In this document: in pieces, positions 14,201 to 25,573 of the stretch
Layout: each line of letters starts with the position of its first letter
How positions within the stretch are numbered: position 1 is the first letter of the stretch
NCBI GenBank assembly: GCA_031841125.1
Contig: CM063112.1
Coordinates: 64,037,722 to 64,101,721 of the forward strand
Source of the DNA: Acanthococcus lagerstroemiae
Taxonomy: Eukaryota; Arthropoda; Insecta; Hemiptera; Eriococcidae
Length of the DNA: 64,000 bases
Reading direction: 5' to 3'
Notes under the pieces: model-generated
Seen by the model: the letters and a program-made list of their open reading frames with translations, nothing else
Databases searched by the model: none
What the model was told of the DNA's origin: nothing
Position numbers and translations under genes: made by a program

Positions 14201-16876
14201 AGAACTATACATTGCCTTTCCACTACACATAAATACCATTGTTCCAGGATAAAGGCATGACAGAAGCCAGTAAGAAATTAATTACCCGAACTCGCCTACT
14301 CGTTTTTGAAAATCTTCTACGACAACCAGCAGCATGGTTTGATCAGGAAACTTCATCCCCCGGCATTCTTGTCAACCGCTTGGCTCGAACCGCTCCACTT
14401 ATTGAAGCCGTATGATTTCAAACAACCTTTCCAAATTTCTTAAATTTATGCCTAAAATTTCATATACGCGTTATTTTTTACAGGCTTCCGGACTACGAGT
14501 AGCCCAAGTGATAGCCACATCGGCTACCCTTTTCAGCGGCTTCTTAATCGCCTTCCTTTATAGCTGGAAATTGACATTAGTTATGTTTTTGTGTATCCTA
14601 GTCATGGCGGGCGTAGCTTATATGCAACAAAGAATGCAAGCAAAACATCAACTAAGAGACGCGAATTTATTCGATACGGCAGGAAGAGTAATAAATCCTT
14701 CGAATAGTTCTACAGTGGATAATACTAGCTGGAGTAAGTTACAAAATTTACAAAATAATACATTTACGAACTGATGGTGCACAGGTGGCTTTGGAAACAG
14801 TACGCAACATCAGAACAGTAAAAGCTCTGGGGCAAGAGGCGTTATTTACAGAAAACTACATGAAACATTTGGAATTACCATACAAGTAAGTGACCGGAGA
14901 GAGAAACACGCCACATTTACTCGTCTTTGATCAGGTAATTCATTTGTCTTTATTCTAGGGAGGCCAGAAAACAAGCCCTACAATCCAGCCTATTGAACGC
15001 GACAGCGTATAGTATCACTCCATTTATGTTTGCTCTAGCATTAGAAGTTGGTGGATACCTTTTCACAAACGGAGAGATACAACTAGAAGATATTTCCAAG
15101 TATGTACTTCCTATAAATAGTCCCACCAACACAACAACTCTTCATGATTCCAATGAGGGTACAATGACCTTGTTTCCTCTGCTTTACACCAGTTTCCCCC
15201 AGTCATGCTGTTCGACCGGAGGGTTTCTGAATAGAAATCGAAAGCGTATATACCTATACCTATACCTATACGATTAGGTAAATATGTATGTCAATTTTTT
15301 TCCAGAGTATACTTCTCGATCATATTCTCCTCATCTATGTTGATGTTTATAATTTCATACCTCCAGGACAATATGAAAGCTCGTACAGCGATGAAATTAC
15401 TGAATTATTTGCTGACTCGGAAGTCGCAGCTGGATGGAACAGCATTAACTGGATATAAAGCGGTATATTTACATGCGTACCTACACGACTTGACGAATAT
15501 TAGGAAACGTATGCGTGAGGAAATAATTCTCGTTGTCAAACTAATCTACGTTGAAAATATTATACCTAGGAAATAAAGGGCAATGTGGAATTCAACGATG
15601 TTCACTTTAGTTACCCAACACGACCAGATGTGAAAGTGCTGAAAGGCTTAAGTTTCACTATTGAAGCAGGAAAAACGTTAGCTTTCGTGGGCGAGTCCGG
15701 ATCTGGCAAAAGCACGGTCATATCACTGTTGGAACGATATTACGATGCTGACTCTGGAATGATAGTGAGTGCTCATTTACATAAAACCGATGGTGTCTAC
15801 AGATCGAATGAAAAATACAATCAGGGAACTTTTATTACGATTGAAGCAGAGCCACCTATTTCGAGAGTTAAGTAATTTAGTTTTCGAGGTAGGTACGTCC
15901 AGGAAATTTTCTCTGCTGCATAGGTATTATACGTACTTATTTATAAATCACATCGGTAAGAGAGGCCTGTGTCAGATAAAACCTTTCCGTTTTTCAGCAA
16001 ATTGATGGCTATGACATCAAAACGCTGAATACATCTCATTTACGATCAAACATCGGACTCATTACACAAGAGCCTGTTCTCTTCAACTTGACAATTAAAG
16101 ATAATATCACATATGGTACAGCTTCCAAACAAACCAGCATAACCTTTGATGATATTCAGGAAGCGGCAAAAATTGCCAACGCTCACGAATTTGTCATGGC
16201 TTTACCACATGTAAGTTTACAAACGTGTTCGACTATAGTATTACGATGAAGAAGGGCTGCTTATTGAAAGTCACTACTCAAAATAAAAAGATATCTGTTA
16301 AAGGAAGGGCTCCAACAATTACTACGGATTCCCTGTCTTAAGAATCCCGAATCCAGCCTCACGGGCATTTCTTGAAATATTATGCACCAATTCACTTAAA
16401 ATTGTTTCCAAGAATCCTACGCAGTATATGCACTATTCTAATCTAGCGTGTACGTTTTGATCAGAGATATGACACGATAGCCGGCGAACGTGGAGTGCAG
16501 CTATCAGGAGGCGAAAAACAAAGAGTGGCAATTGCCAGGGCCCTAATTCATAACCCTAGAATTTTACTAATGGATGAGGCGACTTCTGCTTTAGACTCAA
16601 AAAGTGAACAGGTAAGGAAAGAGCAGCTTCGATATTAGATTTCAAAGTCTGGTCTTGAAAATCGATCCGATACTTTTTCAGATAGTTCAAGCAGCTCTCA
16701 ATAATGCGAAACAAGGACGAACGTGCATCATAGTAGCGCATCGTCTGTCAACTATTCAAAATGTTGACAAAATCTGCGTGATCAGTAAAGGGAGAATTGT
16801 GGAAAATGGCACCCACGAAGAATTGCAGAAACTAAAAGGCTACTATTATAACTTGATAAAAAAACAATTATCATAA
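5257..16876 (+). CDS. ABCB-type full transporter (P-glycoprotein/MDR-like), 26 exons
   Basis: Complete gene, about 1322 residues, TMD1-NBD1-linker-TMD2-NBD2, expected in the plasma membrane as an ATP-driven exporter. Exons: 5257-5297, 5379-5439, 5547-5684, 6500-6612, 9241-9349, 10340-10473, 10559-10737, 10814-10931, 11028-11199, 11323-11547, 11654-11983, 12068-12319, 12563-12708, 13195-13273, 13370-13480, 13577-13720, 13864-13965, 14248-14409, 14484-14687, 14785-14885, 14959-15099, 15306-15462, 15570-15764, 15998-16210, 16465-16611, 16682-16876. Phases agree throughout; the start of exon 8 could be 10817. NBD1: Walker [10 protein letters not shown] (449-457), LSGGQ (553-557), Walker B LLLDE (574-578), His609. 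NBD2: Walker [10 protein letters not shown] (1114-1122), signature LSGGE instead of LSGGQ (1222-1226), LLMDE (1243-1247), His1278. Coupling segments end in WFD (184-186 and 848-850). An acidic, Ser/Lys-rich linker occupies about 655-740. The ATG at 5257 is chosen because its short exon splices in phase; an additional 5' UTR exon is possible. Confidence 0.93.
6046..6386. mobile_element. hAT-like MITE in ABCB intron 3
   Basis: A 341-bp non-coding insertion that begins CAGGGACGTA and ends ACGTCCCTG, giving short terminal inverted repeats. It is flanked by near-identical 8-bp direct repeats, TTGAATTA (6038-6045) and CTGAATTA (6387-6394), as expected for hAT target-site duplication. It contains a C11 run and an internal tandem repeat. 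The CAGGG(A/C)CGTA end resembles the element at 59875-60757, so the two may share a family. No transposase is present. Confidence 0.75.
6144..6336. repeat. Degenerate tandem repeat (three units, about 60-70 bp)
   Basis: Three diverged units inside the MITE, each containing GAAAA-CC-AA, a T-rich run, TTTGCTTT(G/A)AT and ACTT(A/G)GGAA in the same order (unit starts near 6144, 6206 and 6278). The units differ by small indels in the T run. This explains the repetitive reading frames seen on either strand, which are not genes. Confidence 0.7.
6613..9240. other. Intron 4 of the ABCB gene (2.6 kb)
   Basis: The longest intron of the complete ABCB gene. It holds no exon that fits the transporter reading frame and no recognisable domain. 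A minus-strand open frame of 143 codons (7047-7478) has no recognisable motif and I regard it as chance. Near 7731-7795 G-rich tracts and short inverted copies of TTTTAGTG / CACTAAAA form a small hairpin. Confidence 0.5.
9350..10339. other. Intron 5 of the ABCB gene
   Basis: About 1 kb with no recognisable coding or structured element. The open frame at 9763-10008 lacks domain features. Confidence 0.5.
13541..13563. repeat. (AT)n microsatellite with T tract
   Basis: A TA dinucleotide run followed by poly(T) immediately upstream of the acceptor of ABCB exon 16; it may serve as part of the polypyrimidine tract. Confidence 0.8.
15247..15273. repeat. (TATACC)n microsatellite in ABCB intron 21
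   Basis: Short TATACC tandem run. TACCTA/TAGGTA words are frequent throughout the window. Confidence 0.75.
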
Positions 16877-18397
16877 ATCTGTACAGGTTCTTTTATTTTG
16901 AAAGTATCTTTTATCTTCGATTTTTGTGACACGAGAGAGAGTTAGTAAAATAAGGGAAACCGCTAGTAGCTGATTCGATGTTAATTCGGTATCTATAATA
17001 TCATTTGTGGAATAACTGAGTATTGGACGAAGAACAGGCTGCAAGAAAAAGTAAGAGAGATTGGAAATCACACGTCAGTACGGCTCACACAAGGTTTAAT
17101 TAAGTACATAAGTTCTCATTACTTCACTACAATAGAGATGTGTAATGAACAATCAAATGAGGGTAAAGTGCAAAGGTTTATATAACGCTTAAGTGTCAAA
17201 TATTTTTCTGTTATGATTAGGTATTATGGTCGCTTGGAAGCGTCTTTATATGTATTTACGATTGTATGACAATACACGGGTTTTCTCAATCTTATCGAAA
17301 TCTAATTTCTGGCAAAAAACTTGAAACGTCTTTTGTTTCTGAACATGGAGATGATAAAGTCAAGGAGAACAATTTTTTCAGAAGGAGCTTTCTTTATACC
17401 CCCTCCCATTCAGTGCATCCCTGATTTACCTCAAAAGCTGGATGAAATTTACTGTAATACACAAGTAGATGTTATACAGATACTATACTACACAGTCACC
17501 AACAAGACTGATTCATAATATTTGTTTTCAATGGCACGTGATATCATAATGTAGGCTGTACAATAAACTTACAGAATTACGAAGTAGAGACACCAAAACT
17601 ACTTTCCAACTATAAGGATTTACCAACTGACAAAAATGTTTGAAACATGAAATTAACGACGATAAAAAAGGTCAGTATGTTTCAGATTTTGCTAACCACC
17701 ATAAACTTTCTGCCAGCTGATGAAAATATTTGAGAGAAGATCCTGTAATAAAGCAAACCTTCACAGAATCCCTGTCACAGAGCGATACCCCACGTCCCGC
17801 CAAATTGAATGTTCGACTGTATTAATTTCTAGTTATCCACGAAAACAGACCTAATACAAACCTAATTTTAGGTCCTGTTCTGAAAACATTGTAAATTACG
17901 CGTGTACAAAGTTTGGTACCACTGAATCAATGTTTACGAGTATAATATTATCAGTTCATCGTAATGTTCATAAAAGATAACAATTAACGATATTGCGACA
18001 CTGTGTAAATTAGCTGAGGAAGTTGTCGTCATGATTCATAAAAAAATTTCAGTTCAGAAATAACAAAGGAACTCAAAAATACTGGGAATTACTGCATAAT
18101 ATTGATTCAATTCAATAGTTTCAATCTCCAGTTTAGATCTGAGTGGGACCTGTCGAGTATGTAAGTACTAACTTTATGTGAAAGAACAAAAGTTAATATC
18201 TGATAATGATATGACTCAGTTCGATTGCGTGGCTACGAAGTACTCGATTTGTTTTTCAAACTTTTATTTACTTTCGATAATGTACAGAGATTAACGAGCT
18301 GCATAGCCCCATTGATCAATACCCACGAGTCTGCCAGTGTGCGTCGTAGATCGATAGTAGACAGAGGCACAAAGCTCATCGACACATAGCAGAAATC
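16877..18397. other. Intergenic region after the ABCB gene
   Basis: AT-rich, no coding exon recognised. An AATAAA at 17562-17567 could end the ABCB transcript, but at nearly 700 bases from the stop this is uncertain. The region directly before 18398 should hold the promoter of the inhibitor gene; no clear core element is visible. Confidence 0.45.
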
Positions 18398-18886
18398 ATG
18401 GCTTCGTTGGATGAAGAATGGGAAGCTTACAAAGTAAGTATCTAACACAATTTCTAATTCGTTGTTTTGTCCGCCTCGCCTATAGATACTGCATATTCAG
18501 CTATAAATCACCAGTGGACCGAGTGCTTTTACTGATGCATAGTAATCATTTCAGACGACGTTTAAGAAAACGTACTCTGCTGAAGAAGACGAACGAAGGA
18601 AACAGATCTACATAGAAACGAAGAAACGTGTAGAAGAACACAATAAAAAGTTCGAGAAAGGTGAAACCACTTTTACAATGGGAATAAACCAATTCTCTGA
18701 TCAAGTAAAGTTTTATTTTTATTAGTCGACTGTGAAAATTATTATTATTATTACATTCGCACGCTACTTAAGTCATACGCTTGCATTACGATAAATAAAT
18801 ATGATAATTTTCAGTTGCCCGAAGAAATGAGTTGCTGTGGGGTACGCAAACCCAAGAAGGACGGCGACGCTACAGCAGAAGTATAA
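18398..18886 (+). CDS. Crammer-like cysteine-protease inhibitor (I29 propeptide domain alone)
   Basis: Three exons, 18398-18433, 18555-18704 and 18815-18886, encode 85 residues. The protein is essentially one inhibitor-I29 domain, the propeptide that normally blocks cathepsin-L-type proteases, without any protease behind it. Seen directly: N-terminal DEEWEAYK, then [17 protein letters not shown], an E-R-x-V-x-x-H-N type helix around VEEHNKKFE, and [12 protein letters not shown], the usual end of the domain. By analogy with Drosophila crammer and the silkworm BCPI proteins it should bind and inhibit cathepsin-L-like enzymes. The last exon is unusual: [13 protein letters not shown] gives a vicinal Cys pair and a basic-acidic tail. 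No signal peptide is seen, so a cytosolic or lysosome-associated role is likely. All splice sites are GT-AG, and the ATG context (AAATCATGG) is good. Confidence 0.88.
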
Positions 18887-19837
18887 GAGCAATGTAAATT
18901 TGAAATTATAACTCAATTCTCGAACATCGGGGTTACTCATATTCTAAGAACGTTACAATTATTCATTTTTTCAACCGTTACACGTCATACGTTGAAACAG
19001 ATGCAGATGATAACGTTATTAATTAATTCATATGGTATTACGCCGTCAGGAGCATAATACATACATAAAGCAAATCATACGCACTTGTCTGAGATGGTCG
19101 TATTATCCAATTCTCGTGCAGACTCCAACTTATTTTTATAAAATTTATTCGTTAAGCGTTTGGGGGCGATTTAGAAATCAGAAAAGGGTGTTGAGATTTC
19201 GGACGTTTCAGCACTATACGCTCTCCTTAGCCATTCCTCGCGGTATTATTACATTAAAAGAAATTTATCAGATTGTGATAGAGTACACAAAATAGAATGT
19301 TAGTTCCTAGCCTTCTTGTATATACTAGGCTCGCCCCCTCCCCCGTCATTAAGCCTATTACAAAAAACCTGTATCTACGCCGCGCCACTGAAAATATAGA
19401 CCATTGACTATAATTTCGTCTTAATTTTCTAATAAATCATAATAATTGGGTATACTTTCCGGTTTTTTTTTACTTTTTTTTTTTTTTTTATGGGTGCGTC
19501 TCTTATTGGTGTATAATCATTCAAATTTATTCTAAATCTTCACGTTACCAACTTATAAACATTTTTATATGATATCAAATTTGAAAGAAACATTTACTCA
19601 TTGATTCATTGTTACCGTTTCGCGAAGAAGTATGTATCTATTAGTATTTATTCTGTGATTTCTTTCATTTATTTACTATAATCGTTTCATTTATACACCA
19701 TATTAATCAATTGATTTTCCTTAAATATACGAGTATTTCAACTCAGAATGCGTATGAATTTTAATTCAGTTCTTGTATGTGCATTCTATATTGTTTAATC
19801 GTGAAACACTATTACCTTGGCAACCAAAATCGTTCAG
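18887..19837. other. Non-coding stretch after the inhibitor gene
   Basis: Very AT-rich with homopolymer T runs near 19463-19490. Near 19379-19394 the phrase CTACGCCGCGCCACTG resembles one end of a CAGTGGCGTAG-type hAT element, but no partner end is seen. No coding exon is supported except the candidate at its right edge. Confidence 0.4.
19431..19436 (+). promoter_or_regulatory. Possible poly(A) signal AATAAA
   Basis: AATAAA about 545 bases downstream of the inhibitor stop codon; one of several candidates in an AT-rich stretch. Confidence 0.25.
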
Positions 19838-19915
19838 GAACTTGGTGAAAGTTCACGAAGCCGCGTAGAGCAATTACAACTAAATTTTGGTGATACGGAA
19901 CACTACGCACACCAG
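19838..19915 (+). CDS. Candidate internal exon (26 codons), possibly of the gene ending at 23514
   Basis: A stretch bounded by an acceptor (TCGTTCAG) and a good donor (CAG/GTAAGA), open in phase 0-0, encoding ELGESSRSRVEQLQ and ending DTEHYAHQ. The next phase-0 exon on this strand is 22866-22928, and the joined reading is a plausible helical, charged sequence. Linking them is inference: it requires a 2.95-kb intron that contains the oppositely oriented DM4/12 gene. I found no start exon upstream. Confidence 0.35.
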
Positions 19916-20608
19916 GTAAGAAGTGATCTCAGTCTCAAGTTATTAATATGTGTACCTAACCTATTACGAACTTCACACATCAGTCATTAATAGATGAATT
20001 CAAAATGCAAAAATTGGTCAACTATTTTGAATTGGCTACTCTTAGGTTTATGACCAACAAACAGACAACATTCACTATAGATACAGTTCGGTAACGCGAC
20101 TGTTTGAGGAGCATAATTTTTTGAAACAGATAACTCGCCAGCTCAGACTATTTTATTTCAATTAATGTCACTTTCAGAAATCGCTGATGTATAATATTTA
20201 ATTGAACAGTGGTAATCGATTTGCTCTACGAAGTCATTTAGTTTACAACAAATTGGTGTAACGCAGACTCAATCGTTCCTTTCCACCGATGTAATTTGCA
20301 GGAGATATCGACAGTCGTATAAATAATATACTTACAACCTTTTTTTTCTCTTTTTTTCCCCATATTTGTTACACTTAGTCCATTATAAAGAAACACAATG
20401 GTTTTGGCCGTGGGGTGACTAATGAGTAATGGCTTACTGACAAAAACGGGGGAAAACACTGAAAATTTCAGAATGGAAGAGCAGAATTCATAATATTATG
20501 CATAATTCTGTTTGAATTAGGGATAATGTCTCATAGCGTAATTCGTTTCGTTCAAACATCTCAGAAATGATTGTTTCAGTTCCGTTTCAATCGAAATTAA
20601 TATCTTTA

Positions 20609-21901
20609 TTACTCGGTACTAAAAAGATCGAATAGTGATACGGTGCAGTTGCAGTATTCCTGAGCGCAGTTACCGGAAACGAGTCCATATCTTTCTGCTC
20701 GCATGTACTTGTCCAACAGGTATTCATTCAATGAAGTAGACGGCCTAAAACAGAGAAAACTATCGCTGAAGTGGGAAAGTCAGCTTCTTCACTTTCATTA
20801 TTGTTCGCATATAGTTGTTTTATACAAGTTAGGCACCTGTCGTATAAATCTATACAATAGATATAAATAGTATTATTCGACGTAGATACATTTACCTGAA
20901 AATCACGTGAAACACGGCTTCCAGCAACCCATGAGGAGGTATTTCGTAACTTGCAGTCTCACAGATCAGTCGCAGCAGACACTGTTCCCCATCATAACCC
21001 TTCCTATAACCAATTCAAACATCCAGAAGTACACAATTATCTGGAAATCATGTTCGAGTTTAGTATAATGCTGTAAATATTAAATAGAAACCTGATCAGC
21101 TGACGTTGCACAAGCTCGTAAGTTGAACGACGAGTAATGCTATGCAAGACCCTGGCAATATCCGAGTTATAATACTGAGTTATGTTATCCGGTAGGTTAT
21201 AATTGGCTTCAAAATTCAACGAGAAATATAAATTTTCTTCTGGCACCTCAACTGGTAGAGCAATGGCCACCAGTAACTGCGAATCACAAGAAACTTCATA
21301 TGATAAAGACTGTAGTCAAGAGGGTATCATACGGTAGATAGGAACCTATTCCTATAGGCTAATTGTTGCCATATAATTAAGAACCATAGGTTTAAATAGC
21401 ATTACAGTCACAGGTGACCTAAGGTCGTTCTTGAATGTCTCTGAAGCCACATCGCAAGACCTTCAAGGATTGGGTTCAAGATAACAGACATATGCGTTAC
21501 CTATGTGATCTACGATTAATTATTCGAAAAATAAGAGACATTCGACCTCACCTGAAATCTATTTTCTGACGGTTTTGTTCCATAAATACGACAATTGTTA
21601 GCGAATATTATTAAATAAATTCCAACTTACGCCAATTGCCGTCCCCGAAGGATACGTAACATACCTCTTTTCGCGATGACTTAACGCGTGAAAGAAAGTG
21701 TTCGGACTGGCGAATGCCAATCTTGTATCTACTGTCGCTGAATTAACCGCAACGAAACTTGAATGAAAAAGGAACCATTCGTTAGGTAATGCGTTTTACG
21801 ATCAGTACGGACTACCTATTATTTATAATATCGAAACGAAAACTGTGTACTCACGATAAAAAACCAATCACCAGAGATGAAGATCTTCTTCGATTAAGCA
21901 T
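20609..21901 (-). CDS. DM4/12-family secreted protein
   Basis: Five exons on the minus strand, in transcript order 21901-21855, 21757-21631, 21276-21092, 21003-20896, 20744-20609; about 200 residues. It belongs to the insect DM4/12 family, whose function is unknown. Seen directly: a basic N-terminus followed by a hydrophobic run (SLVIGFLSFVAVNSA) that fits a signal peptide; the family segment YPSGTAIG then ALPVEVP; NFEANYNLPDN; then the cysteine-containing C-terminal part GEQCLLRLICETA, PPHGLLEAVF and the Cys-rich ending around CAQEYCNC. Phases 2, 0, 2, 2 are continuous, all borders are GT-AG, and the stop is TAA at 20611-20609. The protein is probably exported. It lies tail-to-tail with the inhibitor gene and may sit inside an intron of the plus-strand gene that ends at 23514. 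Length and motif order are normal for the family. Confidence 0.88.
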
Positions 21902-22865
21902 ATTTTAAGATTTGCAGCTTTAGTACACGCACTAGTGCAGAGGTTATTGATATACGAAGGTTATACATACATTGCTTGTTGGCAGCTGCATGTTAATTAC
22001 CAGCTGAGTTATGTTTCCAAAATACTGAACACGACTGCGCCCACTACTGAGGACGTGCAACGGCATTCGTCAGACATGTTCAGCTCGATAAACTTCGGTA
22101 AAACACCTAGGGTGCGAACTACGCAGAGAGACCAACAGGCGGTAAAAAAAGTAATTAGGACGACGTTTCGTATTTTATACTTTACGTACCTACGAGTAGC
22201 ACCTAAAACTACCAACCTACTAGGTAATAGATATATAATCGATTCTAAAGAACTTTTCAACAATAGTTATCATTACCTATGACAAGTTATTGGAATCGAG
22301 AAATTTCACAACTTGTTAGGTAGATTATACAATTAGAGGTAGGTACTTATAGATAGTAACAGATTAAGTATAGGTATAGGCAACTGAGTAGATCTACTTA
22401 CTTGTTAAGAATCTTGATAATATTCTCATTCCCTTCAATAAATTGCAACTTCAGACATTATAAATAAAATCACACTTTTATAAAGCACCTTGGTACTTCT
22501 CACATAGGTATATGTACATGTATTGTCACAAATATCATTACAACAGGATTGCATTGTTACAAAGTTAGCCAACATTACTCGCATACTGATGATTTCATAA
22601 AAAAGGACAGGTAGTATACGGGTATTAAAGTAATCATTTTTATGTAGTCTCGAGCATTTAGTGCCCTGAGTGACATCATATCATGCATACTGGGGTTAAA
22701 TACTTGTATTCCATCGTAAATATATAGCTATAACCACGAACGCCGAATACGTTTTTTATTCCATCATTTAAATATAACTATACTCATTGTTCATAGCAAA
22801 AATAATAGGCAGAGTACCATTGTCGAATGCCGCTTATATCAACTCGAACATTTTCTTTTGTACAG

Positions 22866-23514
22866 ATAGTCGAACCATTTCTTCAATGGCACAACAGCCT
22901 TTTCAGTTTCCAGGAGGAAACTATCAAAGTATGTACGAATATACCAACTCAGTATAGACTTTTTCGACTACCCAAGTGAATGTAAACAATGAACAAATAG
23001 CTCGTATTTTCAGAAATTGGCCGACCATTCGAAACTCGTTGAGGACTCGCTCGGTGGCGACGGCGGCTTCGAGGTGAATGAAGAAACCTTACTCAATATC
23101 TTATCAGCCGAGTTACAGGGCAGCTCCAAAGTGCAGTCATTTCACACGTTCAAAATATTGCCGACAGTACCAGCCAGCATTGCCGAACGTACAAATTTAC
23201 AAAAAGTAAGTTCAGGTTATCGACTGAGATAGTGACGGTCGTAATAATCAATAGAATTCTTACAAACAGCTGTTAATCTCACCAACGTTACTATCATTTC
23301 GAACCCATGCGGTCGTATAATAAGTTCTTTTTAATAGGAAACTTACTCGTACAAGTTGAATGAGAGCTGTAAACAACGAGTCGACAATAAAGGCATCGTT
23401 ATGAAAGTACGATATGTTGAAGCTACCAAAGCCATCGACGAAAGTGAATATCTGATATCCAACGATTTTGCAGACACTGAAGATCTGTGCAAGCATCTGA
23501 AACAAATGATGTAA
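22866..23514 (+). CDS. Unrecognised protein, C-terminal three exons
   Basis: Exons 22866-22928, 23014-23205 and 23338-23514, all phase 0, with a strong acceptor before the first (TTTTCTTTTGTACAG) and donors GTATGT and GTAAGT. They encode 143 residues beginning IVEPFLQWHNSLFSFQEE, continuing through LLNILSAELQGSS and VRYVEATKAIDESEY and ending LCKHLKQMM. The first part looks helical and acidic. I do not recognise a family. AATAAA at 23528-23533, 14 bases after the stop, supports the 3' end. An ATG at 22886 in a different frame would give a short N-terminus only if a weak donor at 22952 were used; the exon starting at 22866 fits the splice phases better, so the protein most likely continues upstream, perhaps through 19838-19915. 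Confidence 0.6.
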
Positions 23515-25573
23515 GATATTAGGTATCAATAAACATTCGGTTATTTAGATCCTTCCAAATCACTCCGGGTTGGAAAATAAATTTAGGCTGTCTCTTCCTG
23601 TCCATATATTATTATTTGTCTCTGATCTACTCCTGTAATGCTTCGAAGTTCAGAGAGACAACTCGTTTGACGAATTTTTCGAGGGGAAGGGGCAGATTCC
23701 GGAGGTTTATTGAGAGAGTAATCTTTAAAGTAATTTCCGGTGATTTTTTCGATGGAAAGAGGCAGAGTTCGGAGATGTATTGAGAAGATAATCTTTGAAG
23801 TCATTGGCAAAATTTTTCGATTTCGAATTAATTTAACTGAGATACTCGAGGAGAAGTTAGAAATGAGGAATTTCGGAAAATACGACACATAGTGTATCGA
23901 TATACGTATTACGCCTCATAGGGTTTCAGATTGTGAATTTAGGAGAATGAAAATCAATCAGATTCCTTGATTTACAACATAAACTGTTGGAATACATGTT
24001 TTCGAAAACGTCGAATTCAAACTTGGGGTAAGCTTTGAGATTTGACGCGCGTTCAGTGGCGTAGGGGGAAAAAATGTCTGACGAGGGCAAGAAAAATTAT
24101 GTTCAATTATTCATACCGGAACATATGTTTTTGCCGTCGTTAAGTTTGAATTTGAGGACAGTCTTGCAATCCAACAGACATTAAGTGCCTTTTAAAGGCC
24201 AAAATGGCTAAAATTTAAACGAAGGAAAAAACGTTTTGGGATCAAAATTTCGCCCTACCTGTAAGTCTGGCCTTAATAGCTCGGTGAGAGTATTTTTTTC
24301 ACCTTGAAAATGATCTTTAGAATGCCAAAAAGGTCATTTACCGAGTGAAAAAAAAACAACTGAAACGTGTATTTTTCACTTTTTTCTTTGCCGGTTTATA
24401 GTCCACAAAATAAACTTGACAAACACTCAGAGGAGTCCTTTTAACCATTTCAGAAGTCATTACGAGATTATTAAGCATTTTCTTGGTACTATACAAACGT
24501 GGTGAAGCTCAGTGACAAGCCAATCGAATGCAGTTTTAAAGTGCACGTATGACAGGACATGATGTCGCCGATTCTTTCAGGAAAGCAGAGAAAAATAGAA
24601 AATTCGATTCCATTTTATTTTCAATTTCAGAACAAAAATCTCGTACTTTAAGAAATTTAAGTTCCTGTTCGGTTGTGTTAAGAAATATAAAAAACATGCG
24701 CCTTCGTTACTGGTCTCCATTTCACAATTATTCAGCTTACAGCAAACGTAACAATGAACCGGTAACATCCCCCTCCCCCACCAATATGAACCGAATTTAC
24801 TGTTTCGCGTTAATCGTTCCTTAGCAAGTAAACACTCTTCAAATGCATTTTAAAAACAGAAAAGCAGTGCATGCGCGATCTGTCCCTTATTTCAAGACAC
24901 TTTCATATTATTATTATTATTTTTTTTTAAATACTTTTTAAAATTACTTTTGTCCTTTGAAATGCTGTGCGCGTCTGTAAGTGATAATTTGCTATTCAAT
25001 TGTCTTTCTTATAGGATTGTGGAGAGATTCGTAAATAACTCGATTGAATATCGCGAATACACAGGCGCGGAAAAGATGGTCCAATAAAGCCAAAACTTGA
25101 AAGAGATTCTTCTGAAATCACTTATAATCAATTTCATGAAAACATAAGCATGTGCTCATTTAATTTTTTTTTTTAAGCAACACAAAATAAACGATTATTG
25201 AGTAATCCAGTGCATTCGTCTGGTGTGTCATGTATTACCATGGCCGTGTAATCGAACAGAGAATTTAGAGATCAGACCTCCTCTCACGCTTTTCACAAAC
25301 TCAACAATACACTCTGTTCAGTATGCATGAATAGATGGTATAGGAAAACACATAGCCCACCAAGTATTTACAAGAATTCTGCATTCACAGTAAGTATCAA
25401 TCGTGAATTATACCTTCAATTTACACTAAAATTTCAAGTTGGCAGATAAGAGAAATACTGGTAGGCTCTACCTTAAGGTAATTTCAAATTTTCCAAATTC
25501 ACAAAGGGACATCAATGAACGTGCTTACGATAAGAAATAAATGATTTTCTTCACGATCTGACTCTCAGATTGA
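23515..25573. other. Intergenic, no gene seen
   Basis: Around 23690-23790 two diverged copies of a roughly 60-bp phrase (containing GATTTTTCGA and GAGGTTTATTGAG) stand in tandem. At 24054 the phrase CAGTGGCGTAGGGGG resembles a hAT-type end, without a detectable partner. Several A/T homopolymers lie near 24920 and 25165. No coding exon supported. Confidence 0.45.
23528..23533 (+). promoter_or_regulatory. Poly(A) signal AATAAA
   Basis: AATAAA 14 bases after the stop codon of the unrecognised gene, implying a very short 3' UTR. Confidence 0.55.

Noticed and set aside
22886..22951. ATG at 22886 as translation start of the unrecognised gene (reading MAQQPFQF)
   Set aside because: It requires a weak donor at 22952, and splicing from the good donor at 22929 shifts the frame into a stop; the phase-0 exon starting at 22866 agrees with all splice sites.
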